Assembly (NCBI RefSeq): GCF_000224785.1
Contig: NZ_AGAV01000025.1
Location: 62,001 to 126,000 of the forward strand
Direction: 5' to 3'
Source: Lentibacillus jeotgali
GTDB lineage: Bacteria > Bacillota > Bacilli > Bacillales > Amphibacillaceae
Length of the DNA stretch: 64,000 nt
Shown: one piece after another, positions 52,081 to 61,122 of the stretch
Layout: every line of letters begins with the position of its first letter
Numbering within the stretch: the first letter of the stretch is position 1
The notes under the pieces: model-generated
Told to the model about the DNA's origin: nothing
Seen by the model: only the letters and a program-made list of their open reading frames with translations
The model's database searches: none
Made by a program: the position numbers and the translations under genes

Positions 52081-53763
52081 TTGGGGGAAGAAAAGAGCTG
52101 GCATGCCCATTATCCTGACGAGATCCCGACAACCATAGCATATGATGAGAAGCCGCTTGATTCCTTTTTGGCATCAACGGCTGAGCATTTCCCGAAAAAG
52201 AAAGCGCTTCATTTTATGGGGAAGGAAATGACATTTGCAGATGTCTATTCCGAAGCAAGAAAGCTGGCAGCTTATTTCCAGTCTCTGGGTCTTGAAAAGG
52301 GAGACAGGGTCGCCATAATGCTTCCGAATAGTCCACAGGCTGTCGTCAGTTATTATGGGGCTTTACTTGCAGGGGGAATCGTTGTACAAACCAATCCGCT
52401 TTATAAAGAAAGGGAACTGGCGTTTCAGCTGAATGACTCGGGGGCAGCATTTATTGTTTGTCTGGACATATCGTTTCCGCGTGTCAGTAATGTACGTGCA
52501 AAGACATCATTAAAGCATACGATTGTAACAGGGATTAAAGATTATCTGCCTTTCCCTAAAAGTCTTGTCTATCCCTTTATTCAGAAGAAAGAATATAAAA
52601 TGGTTGTGAAAGTGGAGCCGTCAGAGGACACACACGTATGGAGAACGTTTATGAATGAAGGGCCTGAAAGCTATACCCCGGTCGATATTGATGCCAAAGA
52701 GGATCTGGCATTGTTGCAGTATACCGGCGGGACAACCGGAAATCCTAAAGGTGTTATGCTGACTCATCACAACCTGGTTGCCAATGTTCAAATGTGTCAG
52801 AAATGGCTGTATAAATCAAAACCTGGTGATAAGGTGCTGGGAGTACTGCCGCTGTTTCACGTATATGGGATGACAGCTGTCATGAATATGTCTGTTGTGT
52901 ATGGCTACGAAATGATTTTGATGCCGAAATTTAATGCAGAAGACGTGCTTAAAACAATCCAAAAGCAAAAGCCGACAATGTTTCCAGGTGCCCCAACGAT
53001 ATATGTCGGACTGTTAAGCCATCCGAACCTGAAAAAATATGACCTCTCTTCAATTGAAGCGTGCATAAGCGGGTCCGCCCCATTGCCAATAGAGGTGCAG
53101 GAACAGTTTGAGAAAGTCACCAATGGTAATGTCGTGGAAGGATACGGATTAACCGAATCATCTCCGGTGACACATGCAAATTTCATATGGGGCAAGCGGA
53201 TTAATGGCAGTATAGGCGTACCTTGGCCTGACACTGATGCCAAAATCATTACCGAAACAGGTGATGAAGCAGAAATAGGCGAGATTGGTGAAATTGCCGT
53301 CAAAGGTCCACAGATTATGAAAGGTTACTGGAATAACAAGGAGGAAACGGACAACGTTCTTAAAGATGGCTGGCTATTCACCGGGGACATGGGTTACATG
53401 GATGAACATGGCTATTTTTACGTGGCCGATCGGAAAAAGAACGTGATCATTGCTGGTGGGTTTAATATTTATCCGCGGGAAGTTGAAGAAGTATTATACG
53501 AACACGAAGCAGTTCAGGAGGCTGTCGTAGCAGGTTTGCCAGACCCATATCGGGGGGAAACGGTTAAAGCGTATGTTGTGCTTAAAGACGGTTATAAAGT
53601 AACTGAGAACGAATTAAACGCCTATTGCCGGAACAATCTCGCAGCGTTTAAGGCACCGAAAATATATGAGTTCCGCGATGAACTGCCAAAGACAGCTGTC
53701 GGAAAAATTTTGCGCCGTAAGCTGACCGAAAAAGAAGATGAAGTGAATAAGAAGACTGTTTAA
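52081..53763 (+). CDS. lcfA: Long-chain fatty-acid-CoA ligase
   Basis: Activates fatty acids to acyl-CoA with ATP, feeding beta-oxidation. The 560-residue AMP-forming enzyme shows the phosphate-binding loop LLQYTGGTTGNPKGVMLTH, LPLFHVYGMTAVMN, VEGYGLTESSPVTHANF, GWLFTGDMGYMDEHGYFYVADRKKNVIIAGGFNIYPREVEE and the C-terminal catalytic lysine motif KTAVGKILRRKL. The start is TTG 52081, seven bases after AAAGGAGG; the frame extends back to 52039 through the ribosome site. It heads the fatty-acid block lcfA-fadR-fadB-etfB-etfA in B. subtilis order. Confidence 0.95.
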   Translation: MGEEKSWHAHYPDEIPTTIAYDEKPLDSFLASTAEHFPKKKALHFMGKEMTFADVYSEARKLAAYFQSLGLEKGDRVAIMLPNSPQAVVSYYGALLAGGIVVQTNPLYKERELAFQLNDSGAAFIVCLDISFPRVSNVRAKTSLKHTIVTGIKDYLPFPKSLVYPFIQKKEYKMVVKVEPSEDTHVWRTFMNEGPESYTPVDIDAKEDLALLQYTGGTTGNPKGVMLTHHNLVANVQMCQKWLYKSKPGDKVLGVLPLFHVYGMTAVMNMSVVYGYEMILMPKFNAEDVLKTIQKQKPTMFPGAPTIYVGLLSHPNLKKYDLSSIEACISGSAPLPIEVQEQFEKVTNGNVVEGYGLTESSPVTHANFIWGKRINGSIGVPWPDTDAKIITETGDEAEIGEIGEIAVKGPQIMKGYWNNKEETDNVLKDGWLFTGDMGYMDEHGYFYVADRKKNVIIAGGFNIYPREVEEVLYEHEAVQEAVVAGLPDPYRGETVKAYVVLKDGYKVTENELNAYCRNNLAAFKAPKIYEFRDELPKTAVGKILRRKLTEKEDEVNKKTV

Positions 53764-53810
53764 CACATGAGTCTCCCTCTTTTTTAGTGGTTTTTTGAAC
53801 AAGCTGTATA

Positions 53811-53863
53811 TTGACAGATTCATATTATTTTTATAAACTAAAACATGAATGATTATTCATTCA
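53811..53863 (+). promoter_or_regulatory. fadR promoter with perfect FadR operator
   Basis: TTGACA (53811-53816) and TAAACT (53834-53839) are spaced 17 bases. TGAATGATTATTCATTCA (53846-53863) is a palindrome with exact seven-base arms, TGAATGA and TCATTCA. It matches the known B. subtilis FadR box (TGAATGAnTAnTCATTCA) and covers the predicted start of transcription. Autoregulation of fadR and control of the downstream fadB-etfBA genes follow. Confidence 0.85.
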
Positions 53864-53899
53864 CTTTCAGGGGATACCGTGTTTGCTAAGGAGATAGAG

Positions 53900-54490
53900 A
53901 TGAAAAAAAATAAACCAAAATACAACCAAATTATTGAGGCAGCCGTAGAAGTTATCGCAGAAAATGGATACCATGCTTCACAAGTATCTAAAATTGCTAA
54001 AAAAGCAGGTGTCGCTGATGGAACCATTTACCTTTACTTTAATAATAAAGAGGACATTCTAATATCTGTTTTTGAGGAAAAAATGGGTCAGTTTATTGAA
54101 AAAATCGCCCACGCCATCAGCAACATGAATAATGCTGAGGAGAAACTTTTAAAGCTGATTGAAATGCATTTCCACCAGCTTTCCGAAGATCATCACTTGG
54201 CTATTGTGACTCAGCTGGAATTAAGACAATCCAATACAGATCTAAGGCTGAAAATTAATTCGATTTTAAAACCCTATTTAACCGTTATTGATGATATAAT
54301 CATAGAGGGGACCAGGACAAACATGTTTCGGGATGATCTGAATGTTCTCCTCATCAGACAGATGATTTTTGGTACTCTGGATGAAATTGTGACGAACTGG
54401 GTCATGAAAGAACAGAAATATGATCTTGTCCGGAAGGCTCCGGAAGTTCATGCATTCATCATTAACGGACTTTCAGTACAAAGTAAATAA
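53900..54490 (+). CDS. fadR: TetR-family fatty acid degradation regulator FadR
   Basis: Repressor of 196 residues that releases DNA on binding long-chain acyl-CoA. The N-terminal helix-turn-helix reads YNQIIEAAVEVIAENGYHASQVSKIAKKAGVADGTIYLYFNNKEDIL. The helical ligand domain contains HLAIVTQLELRQSNTDLRLKIN and LIRQMIFGTLDEIVTNWVM, as in B. subtilis FadR. ATG 53900 follows AAGGAGA; upstream codons in the frame overlap the operator and are not translated in my reading. The palindrome just upstream is its expected site. fadB starts 13 bases after the stop. Confidence 0.94.
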   Translation: MKKNKPKYNQIIEAAVEVIAENGYHASQVSKIAKKAGVADGTIYLYFNNKEDILISVFEEKMGQFIEKIAHAISNMNNAEEKLLKLIEMHFHQLSEDHHLAIVTQLELRQSNTDLRLKINSILKPYLTVIDDIIIEGTRTNMFRDDLNVLLIRQMIFGTLDEIVTNWVMKEQKYDLVRKAPEVHAFIINGLSVQSK

Positions 54491-54503
54491 AGGGGGGATT
54501 GAT

Positions 54504-55277
54504 ATGACGACAATTGCGTACGAAGTGAAAAATAACGTAGCGGTGCTGACGATACAAAGTCCACCGGCAAACGCATTATCCAGTGGTTTGTTAGATGATT
54601 TAGGCAACCGCCTTGACGAAATTGAAAACGATAACACGGCTAAAGCTGTTGTTCTGAATGGGGAAGGGAAATTCTTTTCTGCAGGAGCAGATATAAAAGA
54701 ATTTACGGCATTGCAAAGTGACTCTGATTATGAATCTTTATCCGAAAAAGGTCATCAGCTGTTTGAAAGAATCGAGCATTTCAAAATACCGGTCATTGCT
54801 GCCATTCACGGCGCCGCTTTAGGAGGCGGGCTTGAGCTGGCGATGGCCTGTCACATCCGAATAGCTGGTGAAAACGCCAAACTCGGTCTGCCCGAGTTGA
54901 CGCTGGGGATCATCCCGGGTTTTGCCGGAACACAGCGCCTGCCAGGTTATGTTGGTACAGCAAAAGCGTATGAAATGATACTAACCGGTCAGCCGATCAC
55001 AGGAAAAGAAGCAAAAGAATCGGGGCTGGCAAATCAGGTTGTTCAGGATGAAGAAGTATTTGAGAAATCACACGAACTTGCCCAGTCGATTGCCGGTAAG
55101 AGCAGATTGTCGGTTGAAGCGGTTATGGGGCTGATTCCTTATGCGAAATCTGAACAATTTGCCAAAGGCGTGCAGGAAGAAGCTAAAGCATTCGCGAAAG
55201 TATTCGGAACAGAAGATGCTTCAGAAGGCATTCAGGCTTTTATCGAAAAGCGTAAACCGAATTTTCGTGATAAATAG
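54504..55277 (+). CDS. fadB: Enoyl-CoA hydratase
   Basis: Adds water to 2-enoyl-CoA in beta-oxidation. The 257-residue crotonase shows the oxyanion hole loops FSAGADIKEF and AAIHGAALGGGLELAMACHIRIA, and the second catalytic segment LGLPELTLGIIPGFAGTQRLPGYVG with the conserved glutamate. ATG 54504 follows AAAGGGGGGATT. The frame is open upstream into fadR, but that part is overlap. Third gene of the fatty-acid block, co-directional with etfB. Confidence 0.94.
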   Translation: MTTIAYEVKNNVAVLTIQSPPANALSSGLLDDLGNRLDEIENDNTAKAVVLNGEGKFFSAGADIKEFTALQSDSDYESLSEKGHQLFERIEHFKIPVIAAIHGAALGGGLELAMACHIRIAGENAKLGLPELTLGIIPGFAGTQRLPGYVGTAKAYEMILTGQPITGKEAKESGLANQVVQDEEVFEKSHELAQSIAGKSRLSVEAVMGLIPYAKSEQFAKGVQEEAKAFAKVFGTEDASEGIQAFIEKRKPNFRDK

Positions 55278-55302
55278 ATTGATAGGGATAAGGAGGAAAA
55301 AT

Positions 55303-56076
55303 ATGAACATCTACGTATTGCTGAAAAGAACGTTTGATACAGAAGAGAAGATTATCGTATCTGACGGACGAATTGAAGATGAGAGTGCTGAATATATTAT
55401 CAATCCATATGATGAGTATGCAGTGGAAGAGGCGATTAAGCAGCGGGACGAACACGGAGGAGAAGTGACGGTTATCACTGTAGGTGATGAAGAGTCTGAA
55501 AAACAGCTGCGCACGGCACTTGCTATGGGCGCTGATAAGGCTGTGCTGATCAACACGGAAGACGATGTCGAGGACGGGGATCAGTTCACCACAGCCCAAA
55601 TCCTGCATGCATACTTTGAAGATAAAGAAGCTGACCTTATCCTGGGAGGAAACGTAGCCATCGATGAAGCAAGTGGTCAGGTTGGTCCAAGACTCGCTGA
55701 AAGTCTGGGGATCAATTATGTGACGACCATCACGGCACTTGAGATTGATAGCGATACAGCTAAGATCGATAAAGACGTTGAAGGTGATGTTGAGAAAATC
55801 GAAACAAGCCTTCCGTTGCTCGTAACTTGTCAGCAAGGTCTGAACGAGCCGAGATATCCATCACTTCCGGGAATTATGAAAGCTAAGAAAAAACCGCTGG
55901 AAGAACTGGAACTCGATGATTTGGATCTTGATGAAGATGATGTCGAAGCAAAAACTGAAACAATTGACGTATTTCTGCCTCCGGAAAAAGAAGCAGGACG
56001 TGTTCTGGAAGGCGAGATTGATGATCAGGTGAAAGAATTGATCTCCCTGCTTAAAGATGACGCAAAAGTACTTTAA
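55303..56076 (+). CDS. etfB: Electron transfer flavoprotein beta subunit
   Basis: Small ETF subunit (257 residues) binding AMP and forming the heterodimer that takes electrons from acyl-CoA dehydrogenase. It starts MNIYVLLKRTFDTEEKIIV and contains AVEEAIKQRDEHGGEVTVITVGDE, TAQILHAYFEDKEADLILGGNVAIDEASGQVGPRLAESLG and the recognition-loop region TSLPLLVTCQQGLNEPRYPSLPGIMKAKKKP. ATG 55303 follows AAGGAGG. etfA follows after 27 bases. Confidence 0.95.
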   Translation: MNIYVLLKRTFDTEEKIIVSDGRIEDESAEYIINPYDEYAVEEAIKQRDEHGGEVTVITVGDEESEKQLRTALAMGADKAVLINTEDDVEDGDQFTTAQILHAYFEDKEADLILGGNVAIDEASGQVGPRLAESLGINYVTTITALEIDSDTAKIDKDVEGDVEKIETSLPLLVTCQQGLNEPRYPSLPGIMKAKKKPLEELELDDLDLDEDDVEAKTETIDVFLPPEKEAGRVLEGEIDDQVKELISLLKDDAKVL

Positions 56077-56103
56077 ACATAACGGAGAGGAGAGGAAAAC
56101 AGT

Positions 56104-57069
56104 ATGAAACTACTTGTCATAGGGGAAGCAAGAGATGGTGAATTGCGTAATGTCACATTTGAAGCAGTGGCAGCTGCCAAAAAAATCGATTCCGATGCGG
56201 AGATTGTTGGTGTCTTGTGCGGCAGTGATGATCTGAATGAATCAGGGCAGGAAGTCATCTATCATGGTGCCGACCGTGTCGTAACAGTAACGCATGATAA
56301 CCTGGAATCATATACGTCTGAAGGTTATTCCCAGGCGGTTATGGCCGTTATTGAAGATGAATCACCGGATGGAATTGTCATGGGCCACACGGCCATCGGC
56401 AAGGATTTGACACCAAAACTTGCTGCAAAGCTTGGAACCGGTTTAATTTCCGACGCCACTGATATTGAAAATGATGGTGATAAAGCGGTGTTTACCAGGC
56501 CAATTTATTCCGGAAAAGCATTTGAGAAAAAGGTGATGACAAGCGGTTTAACGTTCGCAACCATCCGCCCGAACAATATTCCTGCATTAGAACGTGACGC
56601 GTCACGCTCAGGTGATGTAACGTCAAAAGAGGTTGATGTTAAAGACATCAATACCGTCATAAAAGATGTCATCCGCAAAGCTTCTGAAGGCGTTGACCTA
56701 TCTGAAGCAAATGTCATTGTTGCCGGCGGACGCGGTGTGAAAAGCGCAGAAGGCTTCGAACCGCTCTATGAACTTGCCGACATACTGGGTGGGGCAGTCG
56801 GAGCATCCCGTGGTGCATGTGATGCTGAGTACTGTGACTATTCCCTGCAGATTGGCCAGACAGGTAAAGTGGTAACACCCGATTTGTATATAGCTGTCGG
56901 TATTTCGGGTGCCATCCAGCATTTGGCCGGTATGTCCAACTCAAAAGTGATAGTTGCTATCAACAAGGATCCGGAAGCTAATATTTTCAATGTCGCGGAC
57001 TATGGCATCGTCGGTGATATATTTGAAGTCATTCCAAAGCTGACTGAGGAGCTTAAACAGACAGTGTAG
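56104..57069 (+). CDS. etfA: Electron transfer flavoprotein alpha subunit
   Basis: FAD-binding ETF subunit of 321 residues. The N-terminal domain (about 1-190) is nucleotide-fold. The C-terminal FAD domain has [71 protein letters not shown] and [28 protein letters not shown], the ETF alpha signature. AGGAGAGG precedes ATG 56104. End of the fatty-acid block; a terminator separates it from trxA. Confidence 0.96.
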   Translation: MKLLVIGEARDGELRNVTFEAVAAAKKIDSDAEIVGVLCGSDDLNESGQEVIYHGADRVVTVTHDNLESYTSEGYSQAVMAVIEDESPDGIVMGHTAIGKDLTPKLAAKLGTGLISDATDIENDGDKAVFTRPIYSGKAFEKKVMTSGLTFATIRPNNIPALERDASRSGDVTSKEVDVKDINTVIKDVIRKASEGVDLSEANVIVAGGRGVKSAEGFEPLYELADILGGAVGASRGACDAEYCDYSLQIGQTGKVVTPDLYIAVGISGAIQHLAGMSNSKVIVAINKDPEANIFNVADYGIVGDIFEVIPKLTEELKQTV

Positions 57070-57082
57070 ATACGTTTAAATG

Positions 57083-57113
57083 AGGTCTGATCGCTTGCTG
57101 GTCAGACCTTTTC
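57083..57113 (+). terminator. Terminator after etfA
   Basis: AGGTCTGATC (57083-57092) pairs with GGTCAGACCT (57100-57109), with one G-T pair, followed by TTTC. Confidence 0.75.
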
Positions 57114-57214
57114 GCCTTCTGCCCTACGTCAGAGGAATAAGCAAAGTATTCGCGAGGAATTACTAACGATGATATACTCAAAACATAGTTTATTGATTGA
57201 GGAGGGAAATAACA

Positions 57215-57532
57215 ATGGCAATTGAACATGTAACTGACCAAAACTTTGGCCAGGAAACAGCTGAAGGTTTAGTGTTGGCTGATTTTTGGGCTCCATGGTG
57301 CGGACCATGCAAAATGATTGCACCCGTACTGGAAGAAATAGACGGTGAGATGGAAGACAAAGTACAAATTGTTAAGCTTGATGTTGATGAAAATCAGGAA
57401 ACCGCCGGAAAATATGGGGTTATGAGTATCCCGACGCTCCTGCTTTTCAAAGACGGAAAAGTCGTCGATCAAGTTGTTGGTTTTCAGCCAAAAGAAGCCT
57501 TAGTTGATTTAATTAACAAACATGCCTCTTAA
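57215..57532 (+). CDS. trxA: Thioredoxin
   Basis: General thiol-disulfide reductant, 105 residues. The active site is WCGPC with Cys29 and Cys32, followed by the cis-proline loop MSIPTLLLF. The buried aspartate is in [17 protein letters not shown] 57215 follows GAGGAGG; the frame's upstream extension to 57197 covers the ribosome site. Stands between etfA and uvrC as in B. subtilis. Confidence 0.97.
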   Translation: MAIEHVTDQNFGQETAEGLVLADFWAPWCGPCKMIAPVLEEIDGEMEDKVQIVKLDVDENQETAGKYGVMSIPTLLLFKDGKVVDQVVGFQPKEALVDLINKHAS

Positions 57533-57559
57533 GGTGTATAATAGAATTTGGAATTCTTG

Positions 57560-57598
57560 ACAGAATCCCTTGCCACATTATGTGACAAGGGATTCTGT
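57560..57598. terminator. Long hairpin after trxA
   Basis: ACAGAATCCCTTGCCACA (57560-57577) and TGTGACAAGGGATTCTGT (57581-57598) form an 18-pair stem with one mismatch and a three-base loop. There is no T-run, so it is a terminator or a processing/stability hairpin. Confidence 0.55.
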
Positions 57599-57608
57599 GT
57601 AATCTGAT

Positions 57609-57826
57609 AGAGGTTGTTCAAAAAGTCCGGTAAAACTGACACATTGAATTTCGGCGTTGGCTTGTTTCTCCGCGGTTCATGTATCTAAATGCATACATTC
57701 TGCTCCTTGGAAAAGAAAAGCACTAATGCTCGCGTGTGATGTAAACTCAAGGAAGCTTTCCTTGTGCTCGAAACTGAGCTGCCTTGAAGTTCTCGGTCCT
57801 TTTAGCCTCCTTTTTGAACAGATTCT
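57609..57826. repeat. TIR element, copy 2 (GTTGTTCAAAAAGTCC family)
   Basis: AGAGGTTGTTCAAAAAGTCCGG at the left and CTTTTTGAACAGATTCT at the right are imperfect inverted ends of about 17 bases. Relative to the copy at 51829 it carries about 60 extra bases, including a near-palindrome CTCAAGGAAGCTTTCCTTG, between CATACATTC and CTCGAAACTG. It ends only about 30 bases before uvrC, so it must lie in or next to the uvrC promoter. Confidence 0.75.
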
Positions 57827-57857
57827 GGTACACTTTTTTCGGGGGATGAGTTTGCAG

Positions 57858-59651
57858 ATGAACCAGCAACTAAGTGAAAAATTGGCGGTTCTGCCGGCAC
57901 AACCCGGCTGCTATCTGATGAAAGACAAAAACGGAACTGTCATTTACGTCGGAAAATCGAAAAAGCTTCGAAACAGAGTTCGATCTTATTTTACAGGAGC
58001 AAATGACCGAAAGACACAGCGGCTGGTTCAGGAGATTCAGGATTTTGAGTATATTGTGACCACATCCGAAATGGAAGCATTGATTCTGGAAATGAATTTA
58101 ATTAAAAAGTACGATCCCAGATACAATGTTCGCTTAAAAGATGACAAATCATACCCGTATTTAAAAATCACTTCTGAACGGCATCCGCGCCTGCTTATCA
58201 CAAGAAACATAAAAAAGGATAGAGGGAAGTATTTTGGGCCTTATACCAATGTAATGGCGGCCAAGGAAGCCAAAAAATTGCTTGACCGGCTGTATCCGTT
58301 GCGTAAATGCAACAATCCTCCCGGTCGCCCATGCATTTATTATCATATGGGACAGTGTCTGGCATGCAGCGAAAAACCGGTGCCGGAAGAAACATACAAA
58401 GAAATCACGCAAAGTATCACATCATTTTTACAGGGCGGACATAAAGAGATTAAAAATGATCTTACTGCAAAAATGCACGAGGCAAGTCAAGAGCTGAATT
58501 TTGAACGGGCAAAAGAACTCCGTGATCTGATTCAGCATCTTGAGGCTGTTATGGAGCGGCAGCGAATGACACTGAATGATCAGGTTGACCGTGATATATT
58601 CGGTTATAGCTATGACAAAGGCTGGATGTGTATCCAAGTATTCTTTGTCAGGCAGGGAAAACTTATTGAACGGGATGTGTCGATTTTCCCATTTTTCGAT
58701 GATCCTGATGACACGTTTGTCAGTTTTATTGGACGATTTTATTTACACCAGCGCCATTTGAAGCCAAAACAGCTACTGGTGCCGATTGGAACAGATACAG
58801 ATATATTAGGTGAACTGTTGGAAATAAATGTACACACCCCATTTCGCGGCAGAAAAAAAGAACTTGTTGAGCTGGCCATAAAAAACGCTGACATTGCGCT
58901 TGATGAAAAGTTTTCGTTAATTGAGCGTGATGAGGAGAGAACAATAGAAGCCGTTGAAAAGCTGGGTGAGACCCTCAGTATTGAAACGCCGCATAGAATT
59001 GAAGCGTTTGATAATTCCAATATTCAGGGAACTGATCCGGTCTCGGCTATGGTTGTTTTTACAGACGGCAAACCTGATAAGAAAGAATACCGCAAATATA
59101 AAATCAGAGATGTCAAAGGCCCGGACGATTATGAAACGATGCGGGAAGTCATACGCCGGCGGTATACAAGAGTATTAAAAGAGAAGCATCCGCTCCCTGA
59201 TTTGATTATTGTCGATGGCGGTAAGGGACAGATGAGTGCTGCGCTGGATGTTCTGGAAAATGAACTGGGCCTGGATATTCCGCTATGTGGTTTGGTGAAG
59301 GATGATAAACATAAAACCAGCGAATTGCTATATGGCCATCCGCCTGCTATTGTCCCATTGTCAAGAAAATCCCAGGCGTTTTATCTTGTGCAGCGGGTTC
59401 AGGATGAAGTCCACCGGTTTGCGATTTCATTTCACAGGCAGCTGCGCGGAAAAAATCTGGTTCAATCAGAGCTCGATAAGATCCCTGGGGTAGGCAAACA
59501 GCGGAGACGGCTTCTGCTCGCACATTTCAAAAATATCAGCGAAATCAAAGAAGCCTCTGTGGAGAATATTACAAAACTGGGTGTACCGCAGGATGTCGCT
59601 AAAAAAATACTGTCTCACCTGAACCATGAAGAGGGCAGCGAAACAACGTAA
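57858..59651 (+). CDS. uvrC: Excinuclease ABC subunit C
   Basis: Makes both incisions in nucleotide excision repair after UvrA-UvrB find the lesion. The 597-residue protein has the GIY-YIG nuclease domain ([29 protein letters not shown]), a cysteine cluster, the UVR domain ([31 protein letters not shown]), the RNase H-like nuclease ([35 protein letters not shown]) and C-terminal helix-hairpin-helices. ATG 57858 gives the family N-terminus; the frame extends 67 codons upstream through the repeat, which I reject. The cysteine cluster reads QCLAC where relatives have QCLxPC, one residue shorter. Followed by repeat copy E. Confidence 0.95.
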   Translation: MNQQLSEKLAVLPAQPGCYLMKDKNGTVIYVGKSKKLRNRVRSYFTGANDRKTQRLVQEIQDFEYIVTTSEMEALILEMNLIKKYDPRYNVRLKDDKSYPYLKITSERHPRLLITRNIKKDRGKYFGPYTNVMAAKEAKKLLDRLYPLRKCNNPPGRPCIYYHMGQCLACSEKPVPEETYKEITQSITSFLQGGHKEIKNDLTAKMHEASQELNFERAKELRDLIQHLEAVMERQRMTLNDQVDRDIFGYSYDKGWMCIQVFFVRQGKLIERDVSIFPFFDDPDDTFVSFIGRFYLHQRHLKPKQLLVPIGTDTDILGELLEINVHTPFRGRKKELVELAIKNADIALDEKFSLIERDEERTIEAVEKLGETLSIETPHRIEAFDNSNIQGTDPVSAMVVFTDGKPDKKEYRKYKIRDVKGPDDYETMREVIRRRYTRVLKEKHPLPDLIIVDGGKGQMSAALDVLENELGLDIPLCGLVKDDKHKTSELLYGHPPAIVPLSRKSQAFYLVQRVQDEVHRFAISFHRQLRGKNLVQSELDKIPGVGKQRRRLLLAHFKNISEIKEASVENITKLGVPQDVAKKILSHLNHEEGSETT

Positions 59652-59683
59652 GTCATTCGGCTTCCCTCCATTTTATCCCGCAA

Positions 59684-59748
59684 ATATCCGATACTGTTCA
59701 AGTAACATTCAGTGGGAGAAACCATGTTGGGAGTCTCCTCTGAATGTT
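59684..59748 (+). repeat. Dispersed hairpin repeat, copy E (uvrC-yslB)
   Basis: ACATTCAG (59705-59712) pairs with CTGAATGT (59740-59747). An inner GGAGA/TCTCC pair takes the place of the loop seen in the other copies. The lead-in CTGTTCAAGTAA matches the family. It lies between convergent genes and ends at the yslB stop codon. Confidence 0.65.
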
Positions 59749-60186
59749 TTAATCCGAGAACACGACAGTGAATTCGATTTGGTGAATCTTTTTATACAGC
59801 TCTTCTTTGCATTCGCATGATCGTTCTTTGATTCGTTCAATTGATTCGGATAGAAATCCCGCTTCAAGACGGAACTCAGTATTCAGTGGGGCGTTAAGAC
59901 GGTATACGACTGAATCGGCCATCAATTGAAAAACAAGTTCATTCTTTTTTTCTTTAACAAGCTCCAAATGCCCCCACCCTAATTTTTCGAATGCATAGAT
60001 AATATCTGATACAGTTTGCATATCCAATTTTCTGGCAATATTTTTCCCCATAAAATAGAGAAGGGTGGGTGATTCTTGTCCAAATACATCAGGTAAACCG
60101 ATGTAGCGGATAATGTCGTATCCGGCTCCAGTTGTATGTAATTGGTCCAGAAGTGTGATAGGCATGGAATCGTGATCTTTTGACAT
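59749..60186 (-). CDS. yslB: DUF2507 family protein YslB
   Basis: A 145-residue soluble protein (MSKDHDSMPITLLDQLHTTGAGYDIIRYIGLPDVFGQESPTLLYFMGKNIARKLDMQT). It belongs to the 4-vinyl-reductase-like/NO-sensor-like DUF2507 group by its GRxLAR-like segment (FMGKNIARKL) and the late cysteine pair (ERSCECKEELY). The function is unknown. The start at 60186 is preferred because AAAGGA lies nine bases upstream; ATG 60195 directly abuts that site. Placement between uvrC and sdhC equals B. subtilis. Confidence 0.85.
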   Translation of the reverse strand: MSKDHDSMPITLLDQLHTTGAGYDIIRYIGLPDVFGQESPTLLYFMGKNIARKLDMQTVSDIIYAFEKLGWGHLELVKEKKNELVFQLMADSVVYRLNAPLNTEFRLEAGFLSESIERIKERSCECKEELYKKIHQIEFTVVFSD

Positions 60187-60337
60187 TGATGTCATCCTTT
60201 CCCAAGTAACAAATGCACGGCAAATTCATTGTTTCAATCAATTGTTCTTCTATTATTATTATCCATGCAAAAGTGTCAAAGTTCAAGCGGCATCAGCAAG
60301 ATTTTGGTGCCGCGGCACACAAGAGTATTTCCTTTTC

Positions 60338-60386
60338 TTGACGCCCATCATAGTTAGAAGTACAATAAATATGTCATAAATTGTAC
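60338..60386 (+). promoter_or_regulatory. sdhCAB promoter with overlapping dyad
   Basis: TTGACG (60338-60343) and TACAAT (60361-60366) are spaced exactly 17 bases. GTACAAT (60360-60366) and ATTGTAC (60380-60386) form a seven-base inverted repeat with a 13-base spacer that covers the -10 box and the start of transcription. It may be an operator; the protein is unknown. The rest of the 287-base gap is AT-rich leader with no further clear element. Confidence 0.65.
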
Positions 60387-60473
60387 ATTTTTGGGCAATA
60401 AAAGTATAGGGGTTTATTGTTAAAAATGTGCATCCAGTAAAAACTTAACATCTTAAACGAGGGGGGTAAACAA

Positions 60474-61094
60474 ATGGCAGAACATCGAGAGTTTTTTTAC
60501 CGCAGGCTCCATTCCCTATTAGGCGTCATACCAATCGGGGTTTTCCTTATTCAGCACCTTGTTGTTAACCATTTCGCTGTATATGGCGAGGAAAGTTTTA
60601 ATCAGGCAGCATCTTTTATGCATGACTTGCCATTCCGGTTAGCACTGGAAATCCTGGTGATATATCTGCCGATTTTATTCCATGCAATCTTGGGCGTTTA
60701 TATTGTCTTTGTTGGAAAGAGCAATACAAACCATTATGGTTATTTCCGTAACTGGATGTATCTGATGCAGCGGATAACAGGTATCATTACGTTCGTATTT
60801 ATTGCATGGCATGTATGGGAAACACGTGTTCAAATTGGTCTTGGCAATGTGGAACTTGATTATAATCTGATGGAAAATATTCTATCAAATCCAGTCATGT
60901 TCTGGTTCTATATTATTGGTGTTATTTCGACCACATTCCATTTCGCCAATGGTCTTTGGAGCTTTCTTGTTTCATGGGGCTTCACACAATCACCAAAATC
61001 CCAGAAATATGCTACATACGCAACACTAATCGTCTTTCTTGCTCTTAGCTATGTTGGTGTCAGAGCACTGATTCAATTTGCTTACGGAGTTTAA
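60474..61094 (+). CDS. sdhC: Succinate dehydrogenase cytochrome b558 subunit
   Basis: Membrane anchor of complex II, 206 residues, carrying two haems and the menaquinone site in the B. subtilis-type enzyme. Five membrane helices are evident (LLGVIPIGVFLIQHLVVNHF, LALEILVIYLPILFHAILGVYIVF, MQRITGIITFVFIAWHVW, VMFWFYIIGVISTTFHFANGLWSFLV, YATLIVFLALSYVGVRALI). Histidines in the right places (QHLVVNH, FHAILG, WHVWE, FHFANG) can be the haem ligands. ATG 60474 follows GAGGGGGG. First gene of sdhCAB. Confidence 0.95.
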   Translation: MAEHREFFYRRLHSLLGVIPIGVFLIQHLVVNHFAVYGEESFNQAASFMHDLPFRLALEILVIYLPILFHAILGVYIVFVGKSNTNHYGYFRNWMYLMQRITGIITFVFIAWHVWETRVQIGLGNVELDYNLMENILSNPVMFWFYIIGVISTTFHFANGLWSFLVSWGFTQSPKSQKYATYATLIVFLALSYVGVRALIQFAYGV

Positions 61095-61122
61095 TACAGA
61101 AAACAAGGAGTGAGTAATCGAT

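Noticed and set aside
57098-57109. Second GntR-type palindrome TGGTCAGACC after etfA
   Set aside because: It is the right arm of an intrinsic terminator stem and lies downstream of a gene, so an operator role is not credible.
57657-57857. 67-residue N-terminal extension of UvrC
   Set aside because: The extension lies inside a repeat element, has no ribosome site, and known UvrC proteins start at the MNQQLSEKL-type residues encoded from 57858.
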